A DNA stretch of 64,000 bases, taken from the NCBI RefSeq assembly GCF_001514195.1, contig NZ_KQ948734.1, positions 278,462 to 342,461 of the forward strand. Direction: 5' to 3'. The translations under genes were made by a program, and so were the position numbers. Numbering within the stretch: the stretch's first letter is position 1; the number at the start of each line of letters is the position of its first letter. Positions 1-8,187 of the stretch are shown in pieces. A model generated the notes under the pieces. It was not told where the DNA came from and did not search any database. It was given only the letters and a program-made list of their open reading frames with translations. This stretch comes from Streptomyces griseorubiginosus. Lineage in GTDB: Bacteria; Actinomycetota; Actinomycetes; Streptomycetales; Streptomycetaceae.

Positions 1-187
1 CAAGCAGTTCGACGGCCGTGGCAACTACACCTTCGGTCTCACCGAGCAGGTCATGTTCCACGAGATCGACCAGGACAAGATCGACCGTACCCGGGGCATG
101 GACATCACCGTGGTGACCACGGCGACCAACGACGCTGAGGGCCGCGCGCTCCTTCGTCACCTCGGCTTCCCCTTCAAGGAGGCGTGA
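1..187 (+). CDS. rplE: 50S ribosomal protein L5, C-terminal part (cut by window start)
   Basis: L5 binds 5S rRNA in the central protuberance of the large subunit. The reading frame is open from base 2 and gives 61 residues ending in the L5-like tail HLGFPFKEA, with the upstream segment [12 protein letters not shown] typical of L5. The 5' end lies outside the window. The stop TGA at 185-187 is 5 bases from the rpsN start, so the two genes are translated as neighbours in the spc operon. Confidence 0.95.
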   Translation, partial: KQFDGRGNYTFGLTEQVMFHEIDQDKIDRTRGMDITVVTTATNDAEGRALLRHLGFPFKEA

Positions 188-192
188 GCGAG

Positions 193-378
193 ATGGCGAA
201 GAAGGCTCTGATTGCCAAGGCTGCTCGCAAGCCCAAGTTCGGTGTGCGTGCGTACACCCGCTGCCAGCGCTGCGGCCGTCCGCACTCCGTGTACCGCAAG
301 TTCGGCCTGTGCCGCGTGTGCCTTCGTGAGATGGCTCACCGTGGCGAGCTGCCGGGCGTGACCAAGAGCTCCTGGTAA
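193..378 (+). CDS. rpsN: 30S ribosomal protein S14, zinc-binding type (type Z)
   Basis: S14 helps assemble the head of the small subunit. The product is 61 residues, the short form, with a zinc knuckle made by Cys24, Cys27, Cys40 and Cys43. Actinomycetes usually also carry a zinc-free paralogue elsewhere, made under zinc limitation. I chose the ATG at 193; a GTG at 184 overlaps the rplE stop codon but would add only three atypical residues. Confidence 0.96.
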   Translation: MAKKALIAKAARKPKFGVRAYTRCQRCGRPHSVYRKFGLCRVCLREMAHRGELPGVTKSSW

Positions 379-425
379 TCCCCTAGTTGGGGTTACCTGA
401 AGCTCTCGGTAAGCAAAGGGTTTGG

Positions 426-475
426 TCAGGGGCCCACCCCTCCATGGCTTAGGCTAGGAGGGTTGGGCGCCCTGA
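426..475 (+). promoter_or_regulatory. long hairpin in the rpsN-rpsH gap
   Basis: The arms 426-443 and 457-475 pair over about 17 base pairs, with one mismatch and one bulge: TCAGGG pairs with CCCTGA, then an arm ending CCCTCC pairs with GGAGGG. The loop is about 13 bases. No T-run follows. It lies in an unusually long 210-base gap in the spc operon, 113 bases before rpsH. It could be a terminator/attenuator or a leader for control by a ribosomal protein. Only the structure is visible. Confidence 0.6.
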
Positions 476-588
476 CGCCCGTACGACTTACTACGCCGTA
501 GGTCCACCGCACCGCACCCGCCTCGTCTCGGATCGAGGAGAGGGATGGGCACCTGGAAACCCCGGCGAGAGAGGCCGAAGGCCAATTC

Positions 589-987
589 ATGACCATGACT
601 GATCCGATCGCAGACATGCTTACGCGTCTGCGGAACGCGAACTCGGCATACCACGACTCCGTGACGATGCCGGCGTCCAAGATCAAGTCGCACATCGCGG
701 AGATCCTCCAGCAGGAGGGCTTCATCACGGGCTGGAAGGTCGAGGACGCCGAGGTCGGCAAGAACCTCGTCCTCGAGCTGAAGTTCGGCCCGAACCGTGA
801 GCGCTCCATCGCGGGCATCAAGCGGATCTCCAAGCCCGGTCTCCGGGTGTACGCGAAGTCCACCAACCTGCCGAAGGTGCTCGGCGGCCTGGGCGTGGCC
901 ATCATCTCCACGTCCCACGGGCTCCTCACCGACAAGCAGGCCGGCAAGAAGGGCGTAGGCGGAGAAGTCCTCGCCTACGTCTGGTAG
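589..987 (+). CDS. rpsH: 30S ribosomal protein S8
   Basis: S8 binds 16S rRNA helix 21 and is a primary assembly protein; in E. coli it also represses the spc operon. The product is 132 residues, the family length, starting [11 protein letters not shown] and ending in the S8 signature [10 protein letters not shown] second ATG lies two codons in. The gene is followed 25 bases later by rplF. The long leader with a hairpin at 426-475 is a candidate site for feedback control, but that is inference. Confidence 0.97.
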   Translation: MTMTDPIADMLTRLRNANSAYHDSVTMPASKIKSHIAEILQQEGFITGWKVEDAEVGKNLVLELKFGPNRERSIAGIKRISKPGLRVYAKSTNLPKVLGGLGVAIISTSHGLLTDKQAGKKGVGGEVLAYVW

Positions 988-1012
988 CGGAAAGGAATCG
1001 GAGGAAACAGCT

Positions 1013-1552
1013 ATGTCGCGTATTGGCAAGCTCCCCATCACGGTTCCCGCCGGCGTGGACGTCACCATCGACGGCCGTACGGTTTCGGTGAAGGGCCCCA
1101 AGGGCACCCTCTCGCACACCGTCGCTGCGCCGATCGACATCGCCAAGGGTGAGGACGGCGTTCTCAACGTCACCCGCCCCAACGACGAGCGTCAGAACAA
1201 GGCCCTGCACGGCCTGTCCCGCACGCTGGTGGCGAACATGATCACCGGCGTGACCCAGGGTTACGTGAAGAAGCTCGAGATCAGCGGTGTCGGTTACCGC
1301 GTGACGGCCAAGGGCTCGAACCTCGAGTTCGCTCTCGGCTACAGCCACCCGATCACCGTCGAGGCCCCCGAGGGCATCACCTTCAAGGTGGAGGCCCCCA
1401 CCCGGTTCTCGGTCGAGGGCATCGACAAGCAGAAGGTCGGCGAGGTTGCGGCCAACATCCGCAAGCTGCGCAAGCCCGACCCGTACAAGGCCAAGGGTGT
1501 CAAGTACGAGGGCGAAGTCATCCGCCGCAAGGTCGGAAAGGCGGGTAAGTAA
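1013..1552 (+). CDS. rplF: 50S ribosomal protein L6
   Basis: L6 sits near the GTPase-associated region of the large subunit. The product is 179 residues, the normal length, with two L6 repeats and the C-terminal signature [15 protein letters not shown] clear GGAGG Shine-Dalgarno lies about 8 bases before the ATG. Only 3 bases separate its stop from rplR. Confidence 0.97.
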   Translation: MSRIGKLPITVPAGVDVTIDGRTVSVKGPKGTLSHTVAAPIDIAKGEDGVLNVTRPNDERQNKALHGLSRTLVANMITGVTQGYVKKLEISGVGYRVTAKGSNLEFALGYSHPITVEAPEGITFKVEAPTRFSVEGIDKQKVGEVAANIRKLRKPDPYKAKGVKYEGEVIRRKVGKAGK

Positions 1553-1555
1553 GCC

Positions 1556-1939
1556 ATGGCATACGGACAGAAGATCCTGAAGGGCGACGCCTACAAGCGC
1601 GCCGCGATCAAGCGCCGTCACATCCGGATCCGCAAGCGGATCTCCGGTACGGCGGAGCGTCCCCGTCTGGTCGTTACCCGCTCCAACCGCCACATCGTGG
1701 CCCAGGTGATCGACGACATCAAGGGTCACACCCTGGCGTCGGCGTCCACCCTGGACACCACGGTGCGCGGTGGCGAGGGCGACAAGTCGGCGCAGGCCAA
1801 GCAGGTCGGTGCCCTGGTCGCCGAGCGCGCCAAGGCCGCCGGTGTCGAGGCTGTCGTGTTCGACCGTGGTGGCAACCAGTACGCCGGGCGCATCGCCGCC
1901 CTGGCGGACGCCGCCCGCGAAGCCGGCTTGAAGTTCTGA
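1556..1939 (+). CDS. rplR: 50S ribosomal protein L18
   Basis: L18 is a 5S rRNA-binding protein that works with L5. The product is 127 residues, with a basic N-terminus (residues about 5-30 rich in Arg and Lys) and the conserved C-terminal block [20 protein letters not shown]. It lies between rplF and rpsE in the standard spc order. Confidence 0.97.
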   Translation: MAYGQKILKGDAYKRAAIKRRHIRIRKRISGTAERPRLVVTRSNRHIVAQVIDDIKGHTLASASTLDTTVRGGEGDKSAQAKQVGALVAERAKAAGVEAVVFDRGGNQYAGRIAALADAAREAGLKF

Positions 1940-1978
1940 GCCGTTCGTAGCTAGCGGAAAAAGAGAGAGGTAATTCCA

Positions 1979-2584
1979 ATGGCTGGACCCCAGCGCCGCG
2001 GTGGCGGTGCCGGTGGCGGCGAGCGGCGGGACCGGAAGGGCCGTGACGGCGGCGCTGCTGCCGCCGAGAAGACCGCGTACGTTGAGCGCGTCGTCGCGAT
2101 CAACCGCGTCGCCAAGGTTGTGAAGGGTGGTCGTCGCTTCAGCTTCACCGCGCTGGTCGTGGTGGGCGACGGTGACGGCACCGTGGGTGTCGGTTACGGC
2201 AAGGCCAAGGAGGTGCCGGCCGCCATCGCCAAGGGTGTGGAGGAGGCCAAGAAGCACTTCTTCAAGGTCCCCCGTATCCAGGGCACCATCCCGCACCCCA
2301 TCCAGGGTGAGAAGGCTGCCGGCGTCGTGCTCCTGAAGCCCGCGTCGCCCGGTACCGGTGTTATCGCCGGTGGTCCGGTGCGTGCCGTGCTCGAGTGCGC
2401 CGGTATCCACGACGTGCTGTCGAAGTCGCTCGGCTCCGACAACGCGATCAACATCGTGCACGCGACCGTGGAGGCCCTGAAGGGTCTGCAGCGTCCCGAG
2501 GAGATCGCGGCCCGCCGCGGTCTGCCCCTTGAGGACGTCGCTCCCGCGGCTCTTCTCCGTGCGCGTGCCGGGGCGGGTGCGTAA
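1979..2584 (+). CDS. rpsE: 30S ribosomal protein S5
   Basis: S5 lines the mRNA entry channel and affects decoding accuracy. The product is 201 residues, longer than the E. coli protein (about 167) because of a Gly/Arg-rich N-terminal extension (residues 1-35), common in actinomycetes. The double-stranded RNA-binding fold is visible from about residue 48 with [20 protein letters not shown]. An AGAGAGG ribosome site precedes the ATG. It is spaced 2 bases from rpmD. Confidence 0.97.
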   Translation: MAGPQRRGGGAGGGERRDRKGRDGGAAAAEKTAYVERVVAINRVAKVVKGGRRFSFTALVVVGDGDGTVGVGYGKAKEVPAAIAKGVEEAKKHFFKVPRIQGTIPHPIQGEKAAGVVLLKPASPGTGVIAGGPVRAVLECAGIHDVLSKSLGSDNAINIVHATVEALKGLQRPEEIAARRGLPLEDVAPAALLRARAGAGA

Positions 2585-2586
2585 TC

Positions 2587-2769
2587 ATGGCGCAGCTCAA
2601 GATTACGCAGGTCAAGTCCTACATCGGCAGCAAGCAGAACCACCGTGACACCCTGCGCTCCCTTGGTCTCAAGGGCATCAACACGCAGGTCGTCAAGGAG
2701 GACCGCCCCGAGTTCCGCGGCATGGTGCACACCGTCCGCCACCTCGTGACGGTCGAGGAGGTCGACTGA
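2587..2769 (+). CDS. rpmD: 50S ribosomal protein L30
   Basis: L30 is a small large-subunit protein. The 60-residue product begins [11 protein letters not shown] and has the family motif SLGLKGIN followed by [11 protein letters not shown]. It sits between rpsE and rplO with gaps of only 2 bases on each side, implying translational coupling. Confidence 0.96.
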   Translation: MAQLKITQVKSYIGSKQNHRDTLRSLGLKGINTQVVKEDRPEFRGMVHTVRHLVTVEEVD

Positions 2770-2771
2770 TC

Positions 2772-3227
2772 ATGGCGGAGAACAACCCGCTCAAGATCCA
2801 CAACCTCCGTCCCGCCCCGGGCGCCAAGACCGCCAAGACCCGTGTGGGTCGTGGTGAGGCGTCGAAGGGTAAGACGGCCGGTCGTGGTACCAAGGGCACG
2901 AAGGCCCGCTACCAGGTTCCGGAGCGCTTCGAGGGTGGGCAGATGCCCCTCCACATGCGTCTTCCGAAGCTGAAGGGCTTCAAGAACCCGTTCAAGACCG
3001 AGTTCCAGGTCGTGAACCTCGACAAGCTGGCCGCGCTCTACCCCGAGGGTGGCGAGGTCACCGTCGAGGGTCTGGTGGCCAAGGGTGCCGTTCGCAAGAA
3101 CAGCCTCGTCAAGGTCCTCGGCCAGGGCGAGATCTCCGTGGCGCTGCAGGTGACGGTCGACGCCGTCTCCGGCTCCGCCAAGGAGAAGATCACCGCCGCC
3201 GGCGGCACGGTCACCGAGCTCGTCTGA
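2772..3227 (+). CDS. rplO: 50S ribosomal protein L15
   Basis: L15 is a late-assembly protein of the large subunit. The product is 151 residues with the expected glycine/lysine-rich N-terminal arm (residues 20-45, [17 protein letters not shown]) and a globular C-terminal domain. It is the last gene before a hairpin that separates the ribosomal block from secY. Confidence 0.96.
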   Translation: MAENNPLKIHNLRPAPGAKTAKTRVGRGEASKGKTAGRGTKGTKARYQVPERFEGGQMPLHMRLPKLKGFKNPFKTEFQVVNLDKLAALYPEGGEVTVEGLVAKGAVRKNSLVKVLGQGEISVALQVTVDAVSGSAKEKITAAGGTVTELV

Positions 3228-3252
3228 GCGCGATGACGTAAAGCAGTACCCA

Positions 3253-3283
3253 CCGGGGATACCTCACAACGGGGTATCCCCGG
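3253..3283 (+). terminator. rplO-secY intergenic hairpin
   Basis: An 11-bp perfect stem (CCGGGGATACC with GGTATCCCCGG) closes a 9-base loop. It is followed by GTTGGTCGTT rather than a long T-run. It probably attenuates transcription between the ribosomal genes and secY. Confidence 0.7.
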
Positions 3284-3290
3284 TTGGTCG

Positions 3291-3320
3291 TTCCACGGGG
3301 GGCAGTGTCGCCGGTAAGGT
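3291..3320 (+). promoter_or_regulatory. possible secY-adk promoter
   Basis: TTCCAC (3291-3296) and TAAGGT (3315-3320) are separated by 18 bases and lie just after the rplO hairpin. The -10 fits the Streptomyces TANNNT pattern; the -35 is poor. It would give secY-adk its own transcript. This is a weak sequence-only call. Confidence 0.3.
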
Positions 3321-3403
3321 GGCCTGCACTGCTTTCTCTCATATTCGTCGAACCTCAAGACCGTCACCCTTGACGCAGTAGCGCGGGGGTCGCAGGAGGC
3401 ACC

Positions 3404-4717
3404 GTGCTCACCGCGTTCGCCCGGGCGTTCAGGACGCCCGACCTGCGCAAGAAGCTGCTCTTCACGCTCGCCATCATCGTGGTGTACCGCGTGGGTACCC
3501 ACATTCCGATCCCTGGCGTCGACTACAAGTCCGTCCAGGAGTGCGTGGACCAGGCGTCCGGCAACACGGGACTCTTCGGTCTGGTCAACATGTTCAGCGG
3601 TGGCGCGCTGCTGCAGATCACGATCTTCGCGCTCGGCATCATGCCGTACATCACGGCGAGCATCATTCTCCAGCTGCTCACCGTGGTCATCCCGCGTCTG
3701 GAAGCCCTCAAGAAGGAGGGCCAGGCCGGTACGGCGAAGATCACGCAGTACACCCGGTACCTCACGGTGGCGCTCGCCATCCTCCAGGGCACCGGTCTGG
3801 TGGCCACCGCCCGCAGCGGCGCGCTCTTCTCCGGCTGCACCGTGGCGTCGAGCATCGTCCCGGACCGCGCGATCTTCACCACGATCGTCATGGTCATCAC
3901 GATGACCGCCGGTACCGCCGTCGTCATGTGGCTCGGTGAGCTCATCACCGACCGCGGCATCGGCAACGGCATGTCGATCCTGATGTTCATCTCGATCGCC
4001 GCGACCTTCCCGTCCGCGCTGTGGGCCATCAAGAAGCAGGGCACCCTGGCCGACGGCTGGATCGAGTTCGGCACCGTCATCCTGGTCGGCCTGGTCATGG
4101 TCGGTCTGGTGGTCTTCGTCGAGCAGGCCCAGCGCCGTATCCCGGTGCAGTACGCGAAGCGCATGATCGGCCGCCGGTCCTACGGTGGTACGTCGACGTA
4201 CATCCCGCTGAAGGTCAACCAGGCGGGTGTGATCCCGGTCATCTTCGCGTCGTCGCTGCTCTACATCCCGGCTCTGGTCGCGCAGTTCTCGAACGGCAAC
4301 TCGGGCTGGAAGACCTGGATCGAGCAGAACCTCGTCAAGGGCGACCACCCGATCTACATCACGCTCTACTTCTTGCTCATCGTTTTCTTCGCGTTCTTCT
4401 ACGTGGCGATCTCCTTCAACCCCGAGGAAGTCGCCGACAACATGAAGAAGTATGGTGGCTTCATCCCGGGCATCCGGGCTGGCCGACCGACCGCTGAGTA
4501 CCTCAGCTACGTACTCAACCGGATCACCTGGCCGGGTTCGCTGTACTTGGGTCTGATCGCTCTTGTGCCAACGATGGCGTTGGTCGGCTTCGGGGCAAGC
4601 CAGAACTTCCCGTTCGGCGGGACCAGCATCCTGATCATCGTGGGTGTCGGTCTCGAGACGGTGAAGCAGATCGAGAGCCAGCTCCAGCAGCGCAATTACG
4701 AAGGGTTCCTCCGCTGA
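3404..4717 (+). CDS. secY: protein translocase channel subunit SecY
   Basis: SecY forms the protein-conducting channel in the cytoplasmic membrane with SecE and SecG. The product is 437 residues with about ten hydrophobic segments. Recognisable blocks are [12 protein letters not shown] near residue 30 and [20 protein letters not shown] in the cytoplasmic loop used for SecA and ribosome contact. The start is a GTG with AGGAGG 5 bases upstream. The stop overlaps the adk start by one base, as is usual in actinomycetes. Confidence 0.98.
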   Translation: MLTAFARAFRTPDLRKKLLFTLAIIVVYRVGTHIPIPGVDYKSVQECVDQASGNTGLFGLVNMFSGGALLQITIFALGIMPYITASIILQLLTVVIPRLEALKKEGQAGTAKITQYTRYLTVALAILQGTGLVATARSGALFSGCTVASSIVPDRAIFTTIVMVITMTAGTAVVMWLGELITDRGIGNGMSILMFISIAATFPSALWAIKKQGTLADGWIEFGTVILVGLVMVGLVVFVEQAQRRIPVQYAKRMIGRRSYGGTSTYIPLKVNQAGVIPVIFASSLLYIPALVAQFSNGNSGWKTWIEQNLVKGDHPIYITLYFLLIVFFAFFYVAISFNPEEVADNMKKYGGFIPGIRAGRPTAEYLSYVLNRITWPGSLYLGLIALVPTMALVGFGASQNFPFGGTSILIIVGVGLETVKQIESQLQQRNYEGFLR

Positions 4718-5379
4718 TGCGTATCGTCCTCGTCGGGCCGCCGGGTGCCGGCAAGGGAACGCAGGCCGCGTTCCTCGCCAAGAACCTGTCGATCCCGCAC
4801 ATCTCCACGGGCGACCTGTTCCGCGCCAACATCAGCCAGCAGACGGACCTCGGCAAACTCGCGAAGTCCTACATGGACGCGGGCAACCTGGTTCCGGACG
4901 AGGTCACCATCGGGATGGCCAAGGACCGCATGGAGCAGCCCGACGCCGAGAACGGCTTCCTGCTCGACGGCTTCCCGCGCAACGTCTCGCAGGCCGAGGC
5001 GCTCGACGAGATGCTGCACACCGAGGGCATGAAGCTGGACGCGGTGCTGGACCTGGAGGTACCCGAGGAGGAGGTCGTCAAGCGCATCGCCGGCCGCCGC
5101 ATCTGCCGCAACGACTCGGCGCACGTCTTCCACGTGTCGTACAAGGCACCGAAGCAGGACGGCGTCTGTGACGTCTGCGGCGGCGAGCTGTACCAGCGCG
5201 ACGACGACTCCGAGGAGACCGTCCGCAAGCGGCTGGAGGTCTACCACACCCAGACCGAGCCGATCATCGACTACTACAAGGCCCAGGGCCTGGTGGTCAC
5301 GATCTCGGCGCTCGGCAAGGTGGAGGACGTCACCGGCCGCGCGATGGAGGCCCTCAAGCGCGAGGACCACGCCGCGTAG
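4717..5379 (+). CDS. adk: adenylate kinase
   Basis: Interconverts ATP + AMP and 2 ADP in the cytosol. The product is 220 residues with the P-loop GPPGAGKGT (residues 7-15), the AMP-binding DGFPR (84-88) and a long-type LID domain at about 125-165. The LID carries Cys130, Cys151 and Cys154, but the fourth position of the usual four-cysteine knuckle is Asp133. This is a C-x2-D...C-x2-C variant that may still hold zinc. A terminator follows. Confidence 0.98.
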   Translation: MRIVLVGPPGAGKGTQAAFLAKNLSIPHISTGDLFRANISQQTDLGKLAKSYMDAGNLVPDEVTIGMAKDRMEQPDAENGFLLDGFPRNVSQAEALDEMLHTEGMKLDAVLDLEVPEEEVVKRIAGRRICRNDSAHVFHVSYKAPKQDGVCDVCGGELYQRDDDSEETVRKRLEVYHTQTEPIIDYYKAQGLVVTISALGKVEDVTGRAMEALKREDHAA

Positions 5380-5397
5380 CGGTTCCACCCCGTACTA

Positions 5398-5433
5398 CAG
5401 CCGCGGCCCCCTTCCGAGGGGGCCGCGGCTGCT
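5398..5433 (+). terminator. adk terminator
   Basis: A perfect inverted repeat, AGCCGCGGCCCCC facing GGGGGCCGCGGCT, with a short TTCCGA loop. It ends the secY-adk unit and implies that map has its own promoter in the next 60 bases. Confidence 0.85.
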
Positions 5434-5493
5434 GTGTGGGTGCACGTATCGTTGATGGCGCCCGTCTCTCTTTCTCCGAAAGGCCCCCGCAGC

Positions 5494-6330
5494 ATGGTGC
5501 AGATCAAGAACCCCGAGCAGATCGCCAAGATGCGTGAGGCGGGGCTGGTCGTCGCCGCCATCCACGCGGCCACCCGTGAGGCCGCGGTGCCCGGGGCCAC
5601 GACCAGGGATCTCGACCAGGTCGCGCGCAAGGTCCTCGCGGAGCACGACGCCAAGCCGAACTTCCTGGGGTACGGCGGCTTCCCGGCGACGATCTGCACC
5701 TCGGTGAACGAGGTCGTCGTCCACGGCATCCCGTCCGACGAGGTCGTCCTCAAGGACGGCGACATCATCTCCATCGACTGCGGCGCGATCATCGACGGCT
5801 GGCACGGGGACGCGGCGTTCACGGCGTTCGTGGGATCCGGTCACGCCCCGGAGCTGATCGAGCTCTCCCGGGTGACCGAGGAGTCCATGTGGGCCGGCAT
5901 CGCGGCGATGAAGCAGGGGAACCGGCTGGTCGACGTCTCCCGGGCCATCGAGACGTACATCCGCCGCCAGCCGAAGCCGGGCGGCGGCAAGTACGGGATC
6001 ATCGAGGACTACGGCGGCCACGGCATCGGCACCGAGATGCACATGGACCCGCACCTGCTGAACTACGTCGACCGGCGGCGGGGGAAGGGGCCGAAGCTGG
6101 TGCCGGGGTTCTGCCTCGCGATCGAGCCGATGGTGTCCCTGGGGACGCCCCGGACGGAGGTCCTGTCGGACGACTGGACGGTCATCACGACGGACGGGAC
6201 GTGGTCGTCGCACTGGGAGCACTCGGTGGCGTTGACGGAGGCTGGTCCTCTGGTGCTCACGGCTCCGGACGGTGGTAAGGCGAAGCTTGCGGAGCACGGG
6301 GTTGTTGCGGCGCCGGATCCGCTTGCTTAG
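5494..6330 (+). CDS. map: type I methionine aminopeptidase
   Basis: Removes the initiator methionine from new proteins. From the ATG at 5494 the product is 278 residues beginning MVQIKNPEQIAKMREAG. The frame stays open back to 5434, but that start would sit on the adk terminator and add 20 unrelated residues. Metal ligands are visible in order: Asp in SIDCGAIIDGWHGDAAF (two Asp), His in GGHGIGTEMH, Glu in LAIEPM and Glu in HWEHSVALTE. It sits between adk and infA, as in other actinomycetes. Confidence 0.96.
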   Translation: MVQIKNPEQIAKMREAGLVVAAIHAATREAAVPGATTRDLDQVARKVLAEHDAKPNFLGYGGFPATICTSVNEVVVHGIPSDEVVLKDGDIISIDCGAIIDGWHGDAAFTAFVGSGHAPELIELSRVTEESMWAGIAAMKQGNRLVDVSRAIETYIRRQPKPGGGKYGIIEDYGGHGIGTEMHMDPHLLNYVDRRRGKGPKLVPGFCLAIEPMVSLGTPRTEVLSDDWTVITTDGTWSSHWEHSVALTEAGPLVLTAPDGGKAKLAEHGVVAAPDPLA

Positions 6331-6354
6331 GGCGTATGCCGTCTGCGGGCGCGC

Positions 6355-6385
6355 TGTGGCTGGTCGCGCAGTTCCCCGCGCCCCT
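6355..6385 (+). repeat. Streptomyces intergenic repeat family A, copy 1
   Basis: A 31-base core containing CAGTTCCCCGCGCCCC, with two further copies at 9251-9281 and 27723-27753. The three cores differ at a single position (TGGCTGGTC here, TGGCTTGTC in the others). It lies in the map-infA gap, 25 bases after the map stop. From memory this element is very abundant in Streptomyces genomes; I know of no assigned function. Confidence 0.85.
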
Positions 6386-6481
6386 GGGTGTCCTTGCGTC
6401 CCGGCGTGCATAAGGATCTCCCTCTCGGGGCATGGATCCTCGATTCGTCTTTTCTGGTAGTGCTGACGTAGACTGACTCGT

Positions 6482-6525
6482 CGACTCTCGTGTGCCCGCA
6501 TGTCTTCATGCGTTGGCGGGAGTCG
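6482..6525 (+). promoter_or_regulatory. structured leader before infA, with a possible promoter upstream
   Basis: CGACTC (6482-6487) pairs with GAGTCG (6520-6525) around an inner stem that can form as either GCATG/CATGC or CCCGC/GCGGG. It ends 29 bases before the infA GTG. A possible -10, TAGACT, lies at 6469-6474, so the hairpin would start almost at the transcript's 5' end. The function is unknown; a translation-control role is inference. Confidence 0.45.
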
Positions 6526-6554
6526 ATCAAGGTAGTCGATTCGAAGGGCGAAGC

Positions 6555-6776
6555 GTGGCCAAGAAGCAAGGTGCCATCGAGATCGAGGGCACTGTCGTCG
6601 AGTCTCTTCCGAACGCCATGTTCAAGGTCGAGCTCCAGAACGGCCACCAGGTCCTGGCACACATCAGCGGCAAGATGCGGATGCACTACATCCGTATCCT
6701 CCCTGACGACCGGGTCGTGGTGGAGCTGTCTCCGTACGACCTGACGCGTGGCCGGATCGTCTACCGGTACAAGTAG
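6555..6776 (+). CDS. infA: translation initiation factor IF-1
   Basis: IF-1 binds the A site of the 30S subunit during initiation. The GTG at 6555 gives a 73-residue protein with the S1-like OB-fold blocks [32 protein letters not shown] and [11 protein letters not shown]. The frame is open upstream but that sequence is unlike IF-1. The ribosome site is weak (AAGGG). Confidence 0.97.
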   Translation: MAKKQGAIEIEGTVVESLPNAMFKVELQNGHQVLAHISGKMRMHYIRILPDDRVVVELSPYDLTRGRIVYRYK

Positions 6777-6805
6777 ATCCCTCTGACTCGGAGAACCTCA
6801 ATCCC

Positions 6806-6919
6806 ATGAAGGTCAAGCCGAGCGTCAAGAAGATCTGCGACAAGTGCAGGGTGATCCGCCGTCACGGCCGGGTCATGGTCATCTGCGAGAACCCGCGCCA
6901 CAAGCAGCGCCAGGGTTAA
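6806..6919 (+). CDS. rpmJ: 50S ribosomal protein L36, zinc-binding (C+) form
   Basis: A 37-residue large-subunit protein starting [14 protein letters not shown] and ending RHKQRQG. Cys11, Cys14, Cys27 and His32 form the zinc ribbon, so this is the zinc-containing paralogue. It begins 29 bases after infA in the standard infA-rpmJ-rpsM order. Confidence 0.97.
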   Translation: MKVKPSVKKICDKCRVIRRHGRVMVICENPRHKQRQG

Positions 6920-7113
6920 TCGCAAACCGGCCTCACCCTCTGCATCCGCAGAGATTCGCGCGACGCGAGCTGAATATGTAAATACGCGGAACCCGGGCGG
7001 CCAGTGCACGCCCGACACCCTCGGTTCGGAGGCCGAGGACCCGATTCGTACCTGGTACGGCGGTCGGGATCCGGTTCTGCGTCAGACCTCCGAAGATCAA
7101 CTGGAGCCATTGA

Positions 7114-7494
7114 ATGGCACGCGTTTCCGGTGTTGACATCCCGCGCGAAAAGCGCGTGGAGGTCGCCCTGACCTACGTGTTCGGCATCGGCCGGACTCTT
7201 TCGCAGCAGACGCTGGCGGAGACGGGTATCGACCCGAACACCCGTGTTCGTGACCTGAGCGAAGAGCAGCTCGTCGCGATCCGCGAGTACGTCGACAACA
7301 ACATCAAGACCGAGGGTGACCTCCGTCGCGAGATCCAGGCCGACATCCGCCGCAAGGTCGAGATCGGCTGCTACCAGGGTCTGCGCCACCGCCGTGGTCT
7401 GCCTGTCCGTGGTCAGCGCACCAGCACGAACGCCCGCACCCGCAAGGGCCCGCGTCGCGCCATCGCCGGCAAGAAGAAGCCGGGCAAGAAGTAG
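7114..7494 (+). CDS. rpsM: 30S ribosomal protein S13
   Basis: S13 is in the head of the 30S subunit and contacts the P-site tRNA and the 50S subunit. The product is 126 residues: a helical N-terminal domain ([21 protein letters not shown]) and the basic tail [20 protein letters not shown]. The 194-base gap from rpmJ holds no gene. Confidence 0.97.
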   Translation: MARVSGVDIPREKRVEVALTYVFGIGRTLSQQTLAETGIDPNTRVRDLSEEQLVAIREYVDNNIKTEGDLRREIQADIRRKVEIGCYQGLRHRRGLPVRGQRTSTNARTRKGPRRAIAGKKKPGKK

Positions 7495-7564
7495 TCCTCA
7501 GCGGACAACGCTTCATCAGCGGTCTTCGCTGTAGGACCGACCACCTCCCCGTAGGAGTTTGTAG

Positions 7565-7969
7565 ATGCCCCCCAAGGGTCGTCAGGGCGCTGCCAAGAAG
7601 GTGCGCCGCAAGGAAAAGAAGAACGTCGCTCACGGCCACGCGCACATCAAGAGCACGTTCAACAACACGATCGTCTCCATCACGGACCCGTCCGGCAACG
7701 TGATCTCCTGGGCCTCCGCCGGCCACGTCGGCTTCAAGGGCTCCCGGAAGTCCACGCCGTTCGCCGCGCAGATGGCCGCCGAGTCGGCTGCCCGTCGCGC
7801 GCAGGAGCACGGCATGCGCAAGGTCGACGTGTTCGTGAAGGGCCCGGGTTCCGGTCGCGAGACCGCGATCCGTTCGCTCCAGGCCACGGGCCTCGAGGTC
7901 GGCTCCATCCAGGACGTCACCCCGACCCCGCACAACGGCTGCCGTCCGCCTAAGCGTCGTCGCGTCTGA
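7565..7969 (+). CDS. rpsK: 30S ribosomal protein S11
   Basis: S11 lies on the platform of the 30S subunit, next to the mRNA exit. The product is 134 residues. The family block [20 protein letters not shown] is at about residues 32-51 and the conserved C-terminus is [15 protein letters not shown]. The last 34 bases of this gene reappear about 100 bases downstream (see 8026-8070). Confidence 0.97.
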   Translation: MPPKGRQGAAKKVRRKEKKNVAHGHAHIKSTFNNTIVSITDPSGNVISWASAGHVGFKGSRKSTPFAAQMAAESAARRAQEHGMRKVDVFVKGPGSGRETAIRSLQATGLEVGSIQDVTPTPHNGCRPPKRRRV

Positions 7970-8025
7970 CGCGCTGGTTCACGGTGGCTCGGCTGTCGGC
8001 TGGGGGTGTGGGGGTTATCCCCCAC

Positions 8026-8070
8026 ATGTCGCAGTACGGTTGCCGTCCGCCGAAGCGTCGTCGCGTCTGA
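8026..8070 (+). other. displaced copy of the rpsK 3' end, as a 14-codon mini-ORF
   Basis: Bases 8038-8071 repeat 7937-7970, the last ten codons plus stop of rpsK and one base beyond, with two differences, both synonymous (Gly GGC/GGT and Pro CCT/CCG). An ATG at 8026 puts the copy in a 14-residue frame, [14 protein letters not shown], ending at the same TGA. A small hairpin (TGGGGG-TTAT-CCCCCA) sits directly before the ATG and there is no clear ribosome site. It may be a duplication scar or a translated micro-peptide. Confidence 0.6.
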
Positions 8071-8187
8071 CCTCGCTTCATTCGGGCTTCTCGGGCGGTA
8101 CGGCTCTGTAAGGGTCGTATCGCCCGTACCCTTGTAGCAGTACCTCAGGGCATCAAATAGTGGGTGCCCCTGAACTGAAGGATTCAC

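Noticed and set aside
926..2461. A 511-codon open frame on the minus strand across rplF-rplR-rpsE
   Set aside because: It is antisense to three clear ribosomal genes; high GC at third positions keeps the opposite frame open. No ribosome site or family match was seen.
3038..4348. A 436-codon minus-strand frame opposite rplO-secY
   Set aside because: It is a shadow of secY, composed of Asp/Arg/His-rich text typical of antisense reading in GC-rich DNA.
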